Positions 34,623 to 46,422 of a stretch of 64,000 bases of DNA are shown here, piece by piece. The stretch comes from Cymbidium sinense (lineage: Eukaryota > Streptophyta > Magnoliopsida > Asparagales > Orchidaceae): positions 62,556,474-62,620,473 of the forward strand of contig CM038218.1 of assembly GCA_021442155.1 (NCBI GenBank), written 5' to 3'. The position numbers and the translations under genes are program-made. Numbering within the stretch: position 1 is the stretch's first letter; each line of letters opens with the position of its first letter. Below the pieces are notes generated by a model that made no database searches, had not been told where the DNA came from, and saw only the letters and a program-made list of their open reading frames with translations.

Positions 34623-36574
34623 AAACACTTAGTTGTTTTTTTATCGGTCAAATGAATCAAAAGAAAATACTAAATAAAATTTTCAAATCAATTAAACCAC
34701 TTAAAGTGAAACTACCCTTTATAATTAAACCTCTTCATACTTAGAAAATCATAACTCTAAAGCTAGTATAACATACCACACAAGCCTTAATACACACACA
34801 TTAGATTAAGTAACCACTTCTAGCTTTATGTTAGGACAGTGCCTGATTTGATGTATGCTTTATTTTGTGATATATTATTGTAGACTAGATGTTAGGGTGT
34901 ATGCTCCGTAGACTGGATGATAGGCCATGATTAGCCTAATCATGTTTTCTAGGAGATTGTGCTTAAGTGGAATTTAATAAATATAAATGCTCTCTTTTAT
35001 AGGTTGCTTAACCCCTAAGCATGATCTACATTAGGACAGGTGGACTTGGTTATCCATGTGCAAGGTGCTAAGCCCAAATTATTATATAACTACTTGGGTT
35101 GTATGGTGTCTTTAGCTAAAACTTATTTTGTAGGTGTAGTTGGATTTACTTTTTCATTCTTTTGATATAATTATGCATTAGGGATTTGGTTAAGTGTTAT
35201 GGGGGTTAAGGATGAACATTTGCGAGAAGGTTTAATCCTTGGGTGCCATGTGATTCCTAGAAGCCTATGAAATCAAATTAAGTAAATCAATTGAATAAAA
35301 GGAGGAATCATGAAACTTGAAGACTCTCCCATAAAACTTATCATTTATAATTTATAATTATTCTTTCATATGCCGGGTTGTATAAGGGTAGAGCTTGGCT
35401 ACCCATTTCATTTTTGGGTTGTACGACGGTACTCGACAACACCGGCTTATTATTCTTTTGCATTGGGTTTATAAATTATTTGATGATTTGTTTACATTGT
35501 GCAACAGAAATGGAATGTATTTTTCTAGTTTCTTCATATATGATGATTTAATATGTGGCCTGGATCCGCTTAGGATCCTGAAAAAAAATAAACTTTTTAC
35601 CCCAATCATAACTCATAATTAAATTTCTAAATAAATCATAACCTCAAATAAAGTATATGCATTAAATTAAGATAATTAAAAGATTTAGCAACCCCTTAGC
35701 TGAATGTTGAATGCTTAACATCATGCATATCATATTATTTCACTCTTGCTAATAGAGGGTTATCATCCTTGCATGATAGGCAAAGATTTGACCTTTGAGG
35801 GTCTCCCTTATGGTGGAAAACACCACTTTCTCTCTGATTTAGCCAATAACACTATTTTATCATGCATTTAGACATATAAAATTCTATAGCCCTTGTCAAA
35901 ATGAAGTGTCCAAAATCAAATAAAATTTCATAAAATTTGCATTAAACTAAGTCATTATTCATACCACTCATGCTCTAGTCCCTTAGGGAGTGGGTTTAAA
36001 AACTTTAGTTTCCTTCTAAATAATAACAACTCAACCATCTTGCAAAACATATAACTTGACTACATGGTTTTAAAATGTAGGAGGAGTTAGTTGACTATCA
36101 CTCCAAGCAGTTATAAATCCAACAGTCAGGTGATTTACTTTCTCTTGTGGAGGTATATAATATACCCATCTTCACTTAGATTTAGGTCATGCTTCGGTCC
36201 TCACTAAAGCTCCCTAGATTTAGGATCTGAGGTTACTATTTCCCTTAGGCTACAAGCATAAATCCTTACCTCTGAGGCATTTCATAATCTTGTGTTGTGA
36301 AATCATAAGTCCTAATTTTCTAATAAAATTTTAACTCAAATACATAATTCTCCTCAATTTAAAATATATAAAGCCCAACCATAGGATAGTTTGGAATGCT
36401 CACTAGTTTTCTTAGAATCATGAGAATTCCCTACTCATCTCCTTTTGGCTTCAATAATAAGTCTTTCCTTTTGATCCATCCCACTTGACTTTCCAAACAT
36501 AGCCAATTTATTGATAGTCCTATTTTTGAATTCTTTGGAGATAATAGTTGCCTACTTTAATCGAGAGTTTTCTT

Positions 36575-36627
36575 AAGGAACTCACCTTCCTTATTATGTA
36601 ATTAACTATGGGGGCTTGCCCCCATAG
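36575..36627 (+). other. double hairpin near the 3' end of LTR D
   Basis: First stem TTAAGGAA...TTCCTTA, then a perfect 10-bp stem (arm CTATGGGGGC, loop TT) at 36606-36627. This is the best-preserved example of the second hairpin. Confidence 0.65.
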
Positions 36628-36887
36628 GGAACTTTAGAACCCAATTTAAATAAACCCTACTTTATTCATCCATGTAGGAAAAAAAATCTAGTACATTCGA
36701 AGACCCATCATGCCTTAGGAGTCCTTATTAGGTGATTAGGTATATTATAGGGTAGTGATTTCTATCTTTCAAGATAGTGCACTATTCCTTGATGTTGTAC
36801 CCGATCACCTCAATAAGTACACCCTCAGATCTACATGGTATCCCCCTCATATACATATAAACTAAAAATAAACACCATAAATTTTTC

Positions 36888-36905
36888 TGGCGACTCCATT
36901 AGGAA
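36888..36905 (+). other. primer-binding site, tRNA-Arg type
   Basis: TGGCGACTCCATTAGGAA follows the LTR end. The first ten bases are exactly complementary to the 3' end of a plant tRNA-Arg whose complement begins TGGCGACTCC. The next seven differ from that complement only by transitions (G to A, C to T), as expected from methylation decay. tRNA-Arg priming is known for Ogre elements. It sits where minus-strand DNA synthesis would start. Confidence 0.7.
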
Positions 36906-37618
36906 TGGTTCCTCTCTCCATCTCTAGTAGACAATCGTTGTCTCCAAGTATCGATAGTGGACTTGTATTTCATATAAGTCCAAGACTATATTTCCTTCCA
37001 TTGGCACTTAGCTTATTTCATTCTTAAGCAAATCCAACCAGCATCCTTTAGGTTTTAGGACCTCACACCTTGTAGGTCTTGAAACCCTTATTGGTTTTCC
37101 CCAATAAGTAAAAAATAAATAAAAATTAACTCAAGAAAGGAGATGATAAAAATTTAGAACCTCCTTACCACTAGCATAGTAAGGCAAGGTTCATCTTAAT
37201 GATTAAGAAAATAAACTTTTTTTTGCAAAATGACACTTTCCAAAAGTACCTTTTGAAACACACATAACAAGTAATTTTGCACAAAATTTTCAAAAAACAC
37301 AAAACTCATATAACTAAATCTCATCTAATAGTCCCCATGATTATTACATGGAGGTTCTTTTCAAAATCATGATCAAAATCATTTTTAAAAGCATCTTTTT
37401 GAAAATAGCTATCTCCATTCAACATTCTCAAATTTGTTGAATGATGATTGTATTTTCAAATAAAATCATAGCATAAAATTGAAACTCCACTTAACATATT
37501 TCACATATGCTAAAGTTGGAGTTTCCCTAATTTTAAAATGCACACTTTTGGAAATGACCACCTTCAGTCAACATACCCAAATTTGTTGAATGAAGAATAT
37601 ATTTTCAAATAAAATGAT
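36906..37618 (+). mobile_element. leader of the downstream copy, part 1, ending in target site of element II
   Basis: Starts with the same 200 bp as the leader of element I. From about 37400 it carries hairpin units such as CATTCAACA...TGTTGAATG and AACTCCACTTAACATAT...ATATGCTAAAGTTGGAGTT. It stops at ATGAT (37614-37618), the left target duplication of element II, and resumes at 62971. Confidence 0.8.
37614..37618. repeat. target-site duplication ATGAT, left of element II
   Basis: Partner of ATCAT at 62966-62970 (one substitution). The uninterrupted repeat unit at 63111-63125 reads AAAATCATAGCATAAAA, containing the site once. Confidence 0.8.
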
Positions 37619-37974
37619 AGTTGGCCTCATTTTAGGTTGAGCTCTCAACCCCTCCATCTTAGACATAGGACTCCCCTTAGACTTTAAGAGATCATTAGTC
37701 TTAAGACACATCTAGTGATTAGGAGGACACTCAACCTAGCCTTAAAGACTTAGAAAGGTTAACCATAGGAATAGGTCATGCCTTAAGGGTGTTAGAAAAA
37801 TTTGTCTACCCTATAGCTTGAACAACATTCCTTACTTCCTTCCTTCAAGTCAAACTCCAAATCAAATCAACATCAAACCTAAATCAATTCTAGCTTAAAT
37901 GATTTTCTCTAAACTCAAATCAATGCCAAATGATTGAAACCCATGATTGAAACTTATGATTGAAGCCCATGATT

Positions 37975-38530
37975 GAAACTCCAAGTTTAAAATCTTTCCT
38001 AAGTCCTTTAATCCCCTCTTAAGGACTTAGCCTAAACTAAATCCAAGTCAATTCAAACTTATGAAATTTTTTCACAACTCATTTATATTCTAATTTATAT
38101 TCACATATATAAATGAAATATAAATTCAAATTAATCAAACTATATCCAAAATTCAATTCCAAGTTCAAAAATCTTTCTTAAGTCACTTTGATTTTTTTCT
38201 CCCAAGGACATAGCCTAAATCAAACATAAATCAATTCAAATTTATGAAATTTTCACAACTCATTTATATTATCATTTATATTCACATATATAAATGATGT
38301 ATAAATTCAAATCAATCAAACTAAATCCAAAATTCAAATCCAAATAAAATTTTTTTCTAAGTCACTTTGATTTCCTTCTAAGGACTTAGCCTAAATCAAG
38401 TTCAAATCACCTCAAATCCTTAAAATTTTCTCATAACCCATTTATATTTTCATTTATATTCACATATATAAATGAAATATAAATTACAACAACCAAAACC
38501 AACTAAAAAAATCAAACTCAAATTCAATCA
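37975..38530 (+). repeat. 5' tandem hairpin repeats, 5' LTR of element II
   Basis: Units near 38000, 38176 and 38355 with CTAAGTC...GGACTTAG or 'GGACATAG' stems, each followed by CATTTATAT...ATATAAATG. Confidence 0.7.
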
Positions 38531-38839
38531 AAATCCAACCTAAGCCTTTCAAGTCAAAATCTTGAACTTAGCCAAATCAATTTCAAATCAAGCCAAGCCC
38601 TCGATTATTCTTCATGATTCAATCAATGTTTCAATCATGAATCCAAATATAAACATAAACTTCAATCATCAAATCAAAACTCCATTCAAAAAATCAACCC
38701 AAGTTAAACTCATGTTCACCCTTTGAACTTGAAATTGTCAAATGAATCAAAACCCATTTGACTTCAAACCACTTGCAAATGGATTTATATTTCAATAGTA
38801 AGTCCATATGTGAGTTCAATCAAACTCAAATCAAGCTTT

Positions 38840-39655
38840 GACCAAGCCATTTGACCCACTTAGGCTCAGTTGACCTAAAGTGACCCGAAATATCCTTATG
38901 AGCCAAATCCTGATCGTAACCAAATTGGATTGAACTAAGCCCACCTAAGCCTCTCATCATGATAAATAATCATCTTGAGATGATCAATCACTCAAATTAG
39001 GTCAAACCAAGTCAAACCTACTGGTTGGCCAAGCCAACACTTAGCCAAAATAAAACCCAACATAGCCAAAATCCACCATAAGCCAAATTGATTGAAACCA
39101 TTGATCAAAACTCCCTCATGATCAAAGTTTGAACTTGACCAAGTCAACATTTGAGCCTAACCTAGCCCAATTGGCCACTTGACCCAACTTGACCCAACTT
39201 GACGTGAAAGGTCAAAATGTGTCAAAACTTGATCTAAGCCAAATTGATTGAAACCAGTGGGTCAAGTTCATTCCAAAATGATTGTTGAACTTGACCAAAG
39301 CCTCAATTGGCCAACAAAACCTAACCTAGCCCAATTGACCATGACTCTAACTTGACCTAAAGGGTCATATTGATCCAAACTCAAACATAAATCAAATTGA
39401 TTGAAAACAAAGATACCAATCCATTTCATATGACAAACCAAACATGAACCAACCCATGACCTAATCCAAATAGGTCAAATGGGTCAAATTGGTCAACTTG
39501 ACCCATTTGACCTAAATGAACTCAATTGAACCAAAACCAAATATAAACCAAATTAAATCAAACCAAAGCCACCAAAACATTTCAAATGGTCATATGAACT
39601 TGACCCAACCCTTGGTTTGACCCAATTTGACCAATTGGTCAACTTGACCCAACCA
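38840..39655 (+). repeat. TTGACC/GGTCAA-rich block with perfect palindrome, 5' LTR of element II
   Basis: Dense TTGACC and GGTCAA words. At 39627-39642 they form the perfect 16-base palindrome TTGACCAATTGGTCAA, which recurs at 57159-57174. Possible WRKY W-box cluster (inference). Confidence 0.6.
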
Positions 39656-40096
39656 ATTCCAAATTCAATGAAACTTGGCCTAATCTATTTTTCAAACATA
39701 CCGAACATATTCAAATTGAAACCCAAGCCAAACGACCATTTTAACTCTAGGCCATAGGGTAAATTTTGACCAAAATCACTTGGAATTTGGTCAATTCCTT
39801 TTCATGGACACTTGGCTTCCTCTTAGTGGACCAAATGGTCACTAATAAGCCTAGTGCACATGACCCAATGGGTGGTTTGGGTCAGCCAAACCCAACCCAA
39901 ACCCAAAATAGATCACCTCCTTTGAAATGGCCACATGGAATCCTCCCTTCACCATGTTTGAGCACATGGCCACCTCACCCACTCCTCCTCTGGCCAAAAC
40001 TGAATGCCATGCCTCTCTAAACAACTCAACCAACCCATTGAATATGGTCAATTGGATCAAAATGGCAAGTAAAGGCACGACCATCTGATCCATCAA

Positions 40097-40115
40097 GGGG
40101 GAGATATACTCCCCC
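40097..40115 (+). other. conserved hairpin GGGGGAGATATACTCCCCC, 5' LTR of element II
   Basis: Perfect stem. Same LTR position as 2338 and 25935. It lies directly after a degenerate version of the small LTR frame that starts at 39766. Confidence 0.65.
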
Positions 40116-43100
40116 TAATCCAATTCAATCTTGACACTCTCATACTCAATCGAGCTAAGGGAAGCCAGAGGAGCCATTGCCAAGTGATCCCAAGCATCAT
40201 ATAGTGATTTCAACTTTCCATTTTTGGATTTACTCAAACCCAAAATAGGCAAGCTCCATTGAAAAGCCAACTTACTCACACTTCAAATCAAGCCAACTCC
40301 TCCTCAAAGCTTCTTCAGAGGATCAAATCGAATTCATCCAAGCTCTTTCTCAAGTTATAAAGGCAAGGGAGGATTACTCTTGATCAAGACCATGCTCAAG
40401 TGAAGGTGGACTTGAACCATAGAAGGATCCATCTAATCTCAAGGCCTCAAGCTCTCAACAAAGCTTCGTCTCCACTAGACGAAGCTTCTCAAAGGGAATC
40501 AAGTGTCGGTGATCACCTTCGATGAGTTATGCCATTAAATTGAGCTTAATCTGGATGTGGTCTGGTCCTTTGTGATGTAAGTATCATCCCATGAGATTCT
40601 AGTTAGATGTGATCTCCTTTGCATGTTGACGGTGTGGGTTGAGTTTCAATCCAATCCGAGCTCAATCAAGCTTTGATCTTCTCCTAGAAGATGGATGATG
40701 CCCATTTCTCATAGAGAAGAGCAGGGAAGGATCATGGGCAGTCCATCCACGCATTTTGGATGGATGGTCATGATCAAAGACACATAGATCACATATTTCC
40801 TCTATTTAGAACAACGATTTTAACCTCAATGTCTGATCCTTGATTAGATAGGTGAGGAGAAAGTGTGTAGTGTTGCGCTGATGCTGCGGTATGATGTGAT
40901 AACTTAAATATCAAATCCTATCGTGCCGCGTGGAAAGCGCATGCCGCATCAGTGGTCCACATGACGTCGATGGGATTAAACATTTAATTGGGCAATTAAA
41001 TCACCTAATTAATCATAGAAACTTCATAAATTCATATCTAAGCCTAGAAAAATAAAACAAATATGAAATAAATTGCATTGGATAGATAATTAAATATAGA
41101 ATATTCTAAAAATAATTTCAATGGATTTTGAATAGTGCTTTTCTCTGGATTTGAGTTTTATGCTAGTTTATTCCTTAATCACTCCTTTAATATAATTAAG
41201 CTTAATTAAGGGTATAATTAGTGGTCTAACCCTCTGATTGAGTCAATTAAGTTTTGCTTAAGTGAATATGAGATTTAGGGAATAATTTTGGAATACTTTC
41301 CTTAAGATATTCCTTGAACCCCCTTTCTTCCTTAATCTCACCTTAATTAAGGGTTAATTCACTAATTACCACTTAATTAATTTCATAAAATTCTAAAAAT
41401 TTCTAGAACTCAATTAATCTATCATGTGTAAAAGCTTAGGTGTTCAAGAGCCTAAGTACAATTAAGGAAATCAAAACTCAACTCACATGTGTGAGAGGTG
41501 TTATGAAATTACTAAAAATAACCCCTTAGCTTAACTAGTCTTTAATCATAAGCCAAGTACATTAGGTGCCTTTCTTTCCTAGGTGCATTGCTGATTTAAA
41601 TTCTTTATGTGGTTTTATGTCATATCATTGGCTCATAATTATTTGATTAATTATGCTAAGGTGGTGTAGGTAAGGGTAATTAACACACTTAATTCATACC
41701 TTAACTTAATCAATATATAAAAATCATCTAATACTCCTAAGAACAAACTAAATCAACAAATACATGTGGGAATGGGCTAAGAGCAGCAAACTCACCTCGC
41801 ACTTCTCAAATTAAATCAAATTCAAAATAGAATCAAACCTTCCTAAAAAAAATAATTTGATTTGCTTTACGCTTTCTTATTTCATAAGATTATCTTTAGG
41901 AATTAATTAGGTGAATATGTTTACATGCTTTAATCACTTTAGTTCTTTCCTAATATGCTAAATGTGTATGTCATATGAACTTCATGCATTCATGCTTTTC
42001 AAAAGTCAAATTGAAAGTGAAATATTTTCTTTATGTCAAATTGCATGTTTTGGCTAAAGTAAAAATATGAATGGCTATTATCACTATTAAATTCAAAATA
42101 TTTTCAAAATCTATAAATCAAATATCCAAAATTGAAAGTGTGCTACTTATAATTATTTATGAGCTTGCATGTGGATATAAATATGAAGATGTATAGTGTA
42201 GTTTTCCTTATCTTTTCTTTTAGCATAATTTTGAATAGGATTTGGCAAAGTGTATAGTTCATTTGAAAAGAACACAACACTTGCCTAACCCCATTCCTAT
42301 TCATTCCTATGATATTACTTAAGAAGGACATCCACACTTGTACATATAAATTGCATAAATAAAACAAACAAATAAATACAAACTTTTTGCATCTTTCTTT
42401 TTCATTCATTTCTTCTGTACATGTGTTTGTATTTAAGGAAAGTGGTATATTAGTCTGGACAACCCTGGGGTTGCGAGACTTTAAGTATCCCTAAGTAGTT
42501 TTTATGCTTTACACCCCTGGTGCTAACAATGGCGCCGTATTCGCTTATGTCTTTTATAAATATACATGTGCATGTGAATAATGGATAAAAAACCCCACTT
42601 TTTTACTTAATGAAAATCATGCATCATAAAGCATTCCAATTTTCTTAAGTAATATTTCTTAGCATTCATCATAAAGTGTGCTAAACATTTCTATTTTTAT
42701 GTATAGATATGCTGAGGATTCATTCATATGCTTGTTGTACATCTTGGGAAAGAAATGAAGTGATGTGTGTTTTGTGATATTGATTCACCTTACTTAATCT
42801 TAAAATGCCTTTCTTTTTGAATAGGTTTGTTTAGGGAAAATATAAACTTAGGATTAATTAAAATAAAATAAAAATTCACCAAATAAAATCAAATATGAAT
42901 CCACTTTAGAAATTACTTAAGGTAGGGAAGGAAAGAGAAATTCTCTTCTCTTTTCCCTCTCTTTAAAACTTAATAACTAATGGTAGGATTCACTTAAACC
43001 AAACCAAAATACAAAATAAAATCGACCCAAATCAGCTAAACAACTTAAATGAAACTACCCATCTAAGTTGAACATCTTCACACTTAGAAAACCTAAACCT

Positions 43101-43620
43101 TAAAACCATAGCTAAGAATAACACACAAACCTTTTAAAGCACACACATTAGGTTAAGTCACCACTTCTAGGTTTAGGTTAGGGCAGTGCATGGCTTGATG
43201 TTTGCTTTTATTTTGTGATGTATTATTTCTAGTCTAGATGCTAGGGTGAATGTGCATAGAATGAATGGTAGGATGATTTAGTCTAATCATTATTTTCTGT
43301 AGGGGATTGTGCTTAAGGGGCACTGTAATAAAAAAATAAATGCTTTTGTTGTGCAGGTGCTTATACCCCTAAACATAATCTAATAGGCCAGGTGGACTTG
43401 GTTATCTATGTGCGAGGTGCTAAGTCCAATATACATGCTTGGGATTTGTGTGATTTGTTTAGCTAATCTCTATTTTGCAGGTGTTAGTTAGATTTATTTT
43501 TCCTTTTCATGTAATTTTTCAATTAGGATTTTTGGAATGAATGTTATGGGGGATTAGGATGAGCATTGGTCATAAGATTACATCTTATGTACCATGTGAA
43601 GACTTTGGAGCAACCACCTT
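40116..43620 (+). mobile_element. middle part of the 5' LTR of element II
   Basis: Non-coding, colinear with 57696-61310. No recognisable gene; short frames such as 42143-42409 (minus) are AT-rich chance frames. Confidence 0.7.
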
Positions 43621-43679
43621 CCAACCATCCAAAAGAAGGAACCAAAAGAAGAAAGAAGAAAGAAGAAAACAAGAAAAGC

Positions 43680-43850
43680 ATAGTGACGATCTCATAGTTT
43701 GGCTTGATGGTCCATGATCATCTCGCAGTTTGATATCACATTCGTATCCCTTCATGCGATAAAAGGACAAGCACTAAATTTCTTAACACACTTCTTGATT
43801 CTCCTGGTCGATCTCCACGATGAATAAATCATGAACTTAGGAGGTTAAAA
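43680..43850 (+). pseudogene. pol: tail of RNase H domain, element II
   Basis: Begins at the deletion joint and aligns with 19630-19790 of element I: 'TTTGGCT...GGTCCATGAT', then 'CAGTTTGATATCACATTCG' and the end of the domain ('KGQALNFL' reading). Everything upstream in pol is missing. Confidence 0.7.
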
Positions 43851-43859
43851 TTGCCAATA

Positions 43860-44260
43860 GGAGATGTATTTTGATGATGACTTCTCTTTCCATAAAGGGG
43901 AAGCACCACATCTCTTCCGGAAAGGTAGGAATATTTCTAACTTCATACCCACATGAGATTCTCATACTATCTTTCTAACCCTTGCACCAAAAATAAAGCT
44001 GAGTATGAGGCTTTGATTGACGGTCTAGAGTTAGCTATCATAATTAGTGTTAAGAGCATCAACATCTTTGTCAATTCTCAGTTGGTCATCAACCAGATTA
44101 TCAGGTCCTACAATGTTCTCAAACCCAAGCTTCGTCATTACCACGAGTATACCATGAAGCTATTGGCCCAAATTCCTTAAGTCACAATCTATAAGGTTCC
44201 TTGATCATAGAATGCAGTAGCAGATGCTTTGGCCAAACTTGCCAAAGAATTGACATGTCC
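43860..44260 (+). pseudogene. pol: second (archaeal-type) RNase H domain, element II
   Basis: 'EMYFD' opens the domain near 43862. The open frame 43953-44180 gives 'MRFSYYLSNPCTKNKAEYEA', 'LELAIIISVKSINIF' and 'QLVINQI', ending 'HEYTMKLLAQIP'. The Glu in AEYEA and the final Asp in 'AVADALAKLAKEL' (near 44212-44250) are kept. The Asp expected in 'F.DSQ' is Asn (FVNSQ), so the domain is catalytically damaged. Same Tat-clade marker as 19795-20215. Confidence 0.85.
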
Positions 44261-44439
44261 AGAAGATGAGTCCATTCCATAGGGTCACGAAATAGACAAG
44301 AGTACCTTTAAGGAGGATTAGCAACTTCATAATTTGAACACAGAACTACCTCAAGAAAAGTCACAAGCTCTTTAGTTGAAATAGAGAGCTCTCTTCTATG
44401 CTCTCATTGATGGCACCCTGTATTGATGGTCCTTTGATT

Positions 44440-45556
44440 AAATGTGGTTATGTTGTTTAGATAAATACAAAGCTCATGGCATTGTAATCAAGGTACATTC
44501 ATGTCTATGTGGAGCACATCAATCCAGTTTGAAGATGAAGATGAAGATCAAGAGACTAGGATACTACTGGTCTTCAATGATTACAGATTGCATGGATGTA
44601 GCTAGGAGATTGCATTAGTGTCAGGTGCATGGTGTGGTCCTCCACCAACCACCCAACATTCTACACCCTATATTGACCTCATGGTCATTCGAGTGTTGGG
44701 GTACCGACATTGTGGGTCCGATCGATCCTCCTTCTTTCAAGGGTCATCGGTTCATCTTAGCTACCACCGACTACTTTTCCAAGTGGGCAGAGGCAATCCC
44801 ACTCAGAGAGGTCACAGCTCAGCATGTGCTTCAATTTTTCAAGAACCATATCATATAGAGGTTTGGGGTGCCTCGATGAATTATATTCGATAATGGTACT
44901 GCATTCAAAAGCACTAAGATTATCAGCTTCCCCAGAAGACACACTATAGATTGGAGATACTCCACCATCTACTACCCAGAGCAAATGGCTTAGCAGAAGC
45001 ATTCAATAAAACTCTCATCTAGATATTGAAGAAGACTCTTGATGATAACAAATGATAGTGGAATGAGTAGTTGGTTGAAGCCTTGTGGGCCTACCGCACC
45101 ACATATAGAACTCCAACTCAATATACCCCATTTTCCTTAGTGTATGGATCCGAAGCCATTCAACCTTTAGAAGTTGAACTCCCATCACTAAGGATAGCAT
45201 TGGGTAGCAAGATCACTATAGAGCAAAATGCAAGGTTACGGTTAGAAGAGCTCGAAGGTTTAGAGGAGAGTCACCTACAGGCATGCCAGAACCTCGAGTT
45301 GTATAAGGCTAAAATGGTTCAAGCTCACAACAAGTTGGTCTGTCCTAGGTCTTTTTGAGTAGGAGAATTTGTGTTAGTCTTAAGGAGACCAATTATTGCC
45401 CATCAAAAGATGGGAGGCAAGTTTGAACCCACTTGAGAAGGCCCCTATGTCAAAGAGAAGGCTTACCAAGGGGGATCTTATCAGCTTATTGATTGTAATG
45501 TGGAACACCCGATGCTTCTAATTAATGGGCTCTATTTGAAAAAATATTACCCATAA
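44440..45556 (+). pseudogene. pol: integrase remains, element II
   Basis: Better preserved than in element I. Zinc-binding part near 44490-44620: 'EVHSCLCGAHQSS' and '...CQVHGV' supply His, His and Cys residues. Core frame 44625-44858 contains 'FECWGTDIVGPIDPPSFKGH' (first catalytic Asp) and 'TTDYFSKWAEAIPLREVTA'. 'IFDNGTAFKS' near 44883 has the second Asp and 'ANGLAEAFNKTL' near 44980 the Glu, so all three DDE residues can be located, though in different frames. 45071-45358 gives 'VEALWAYRTTYRTPTQYTPF' and 'YGSEAIQPLEVELPSLRIAL'. The C-terminal part reads 'GGKFEPT', stop, 'EGPYV', and ends 'LYLKKYYP' with TAA at 45554-45556. Confidence 0.85.
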
Positions 45557-46422
45557 AAATCATGTTTGAAAATAAATATATCAATCAATAAAAATTTGAT
45601 TCCATTTCATCAAGATTTGCTCTTCTTTCGAAGTGTTATTTGCTTGTCTTGCGAATCCATCATGATGTGTTTAGGGTAGGTGTAAGAGTCCCCCAGTGGC
45701 ATCCTATCCCTTTTTTCACAAGCACAAACATAAATGCATTTCTTTTATCTCGTGTTACTTTTATGTGGGAGGCCCCCTGAGGCACTCACTCATTAGTTGC
45801 TCTAAGTTAAGTCTACATGCTACCTCGCTAGTATGTCACCCCAATGGTCACTTATTCAAAAGATGTGAGTCCCCGCGCTTTCTTCTTAACTTGACCATTG
45901 CAAACTAATGAGCACCGTATTAGTATGGCAGACTTAACTGCCCAGCCAGTAAACTACCTCATGTTGATTTTGTTTAAGAAGATGTGAGTCCTTGAGCTTT
46001 CTTCTTGAACTAATCATCATGATCTAACTAGGTTGAGTATATTTGAGGTATAGGATAAGCCCCTAGTGGCTCCTTTCCTCTTAACTACATTTGAGTTGAT
46101 ATAAGTCCCACTAGTGGCATTCACTCAATAGTCACCCTAGGTCGGATGACACCTGTCGAGCTGAAGACAGACTATCCCAGCAATCAGATCCGTTATATGA
46201 GGATGTGAGTCCCTAAGCTTTCTTCCTAAGCTGATTGTTGCAAACTAATGGGCACCTTAGGTTGGTTGATGTTCACTATGCTGATAGTGACTCACTCGAT
46301 GGATACACCACTCTTGGCAGATGTGAGTCCCCACACTTTCTCCTTGAGTTGGCCATTGAATACCTACTTGATATATGACTAAGCTATGTCATCTTCTCCA
46401 AGGTTTTGGATTAAAAGCCCCT
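45557..46422 (+). mobile_element. 3' internal region of element II, first part, tandem repeats
   Basis: Non-coding. GATGTGAGTCC...GCTTTCTTC units at about 45861, 45980, 46201 and 46320, colinear with 21560-22500 of element I. Interrupted by element III, whose target GCCCCT ends at 46422. Confidence 0.75.

Larger units (their letters stand above)
31723..36887 (+). mobile_element. LTR D, diverged 5.2-kb copy shared by element I and the next element
   Basis: Start reads TATTATCCTC instead of TGTTGACCTC, followed by the usual 'ATTTTTAGGATGAGC'. It ends ATTTTTC directly before a tRNA-Arg-type primer site at 36888. Preceded by the 3' region of element I, it serves as that element's 3' LTR; followed by primer site and leader, it is the 5' LTR of another copy. 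It is about 2.6 kb shorter than LTR C because the TTGACC block, the small ORF and the GGGGGAG hairpin are absent, with the joint near 32750-32860. It is visibly the most diverged copy. Confidence 0.8.
37619..43675 (+). mobile_element. 5' LTR of element II, 3' part deleted
   Basis: Starts AGTTGGCCTC (first base changed from T). It follows the 3' LTR of the same element (55175-62965) closely; in one 70-base stretch compared by eye (38959 versus 56478) I count five differences. It breaks off in the purine tract near 43675 and is joined to the RNase H part of pol, so about 1.6 kb of LTR plus primer site, leader, gag, protease and RT are gone. Landmarks: hairpin repeats 37920-38530, TTGACC block 38840-39650, G/C hairpin 40097-40115. 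Confidence 0.85.

Noticed and set aside
36888..36905. Fragment of a tRNA gene
   Set aside because: Only the 3'-end complement is present, directly after an LTR, as for a primer-binding site.
39851..40096. Minus-strand 81-codon frame in the LTR, paired with 57433-57618
   Set aside because: Antisense shadow of the conserved LTR segment. No domain, and frame lengths differ between copies.
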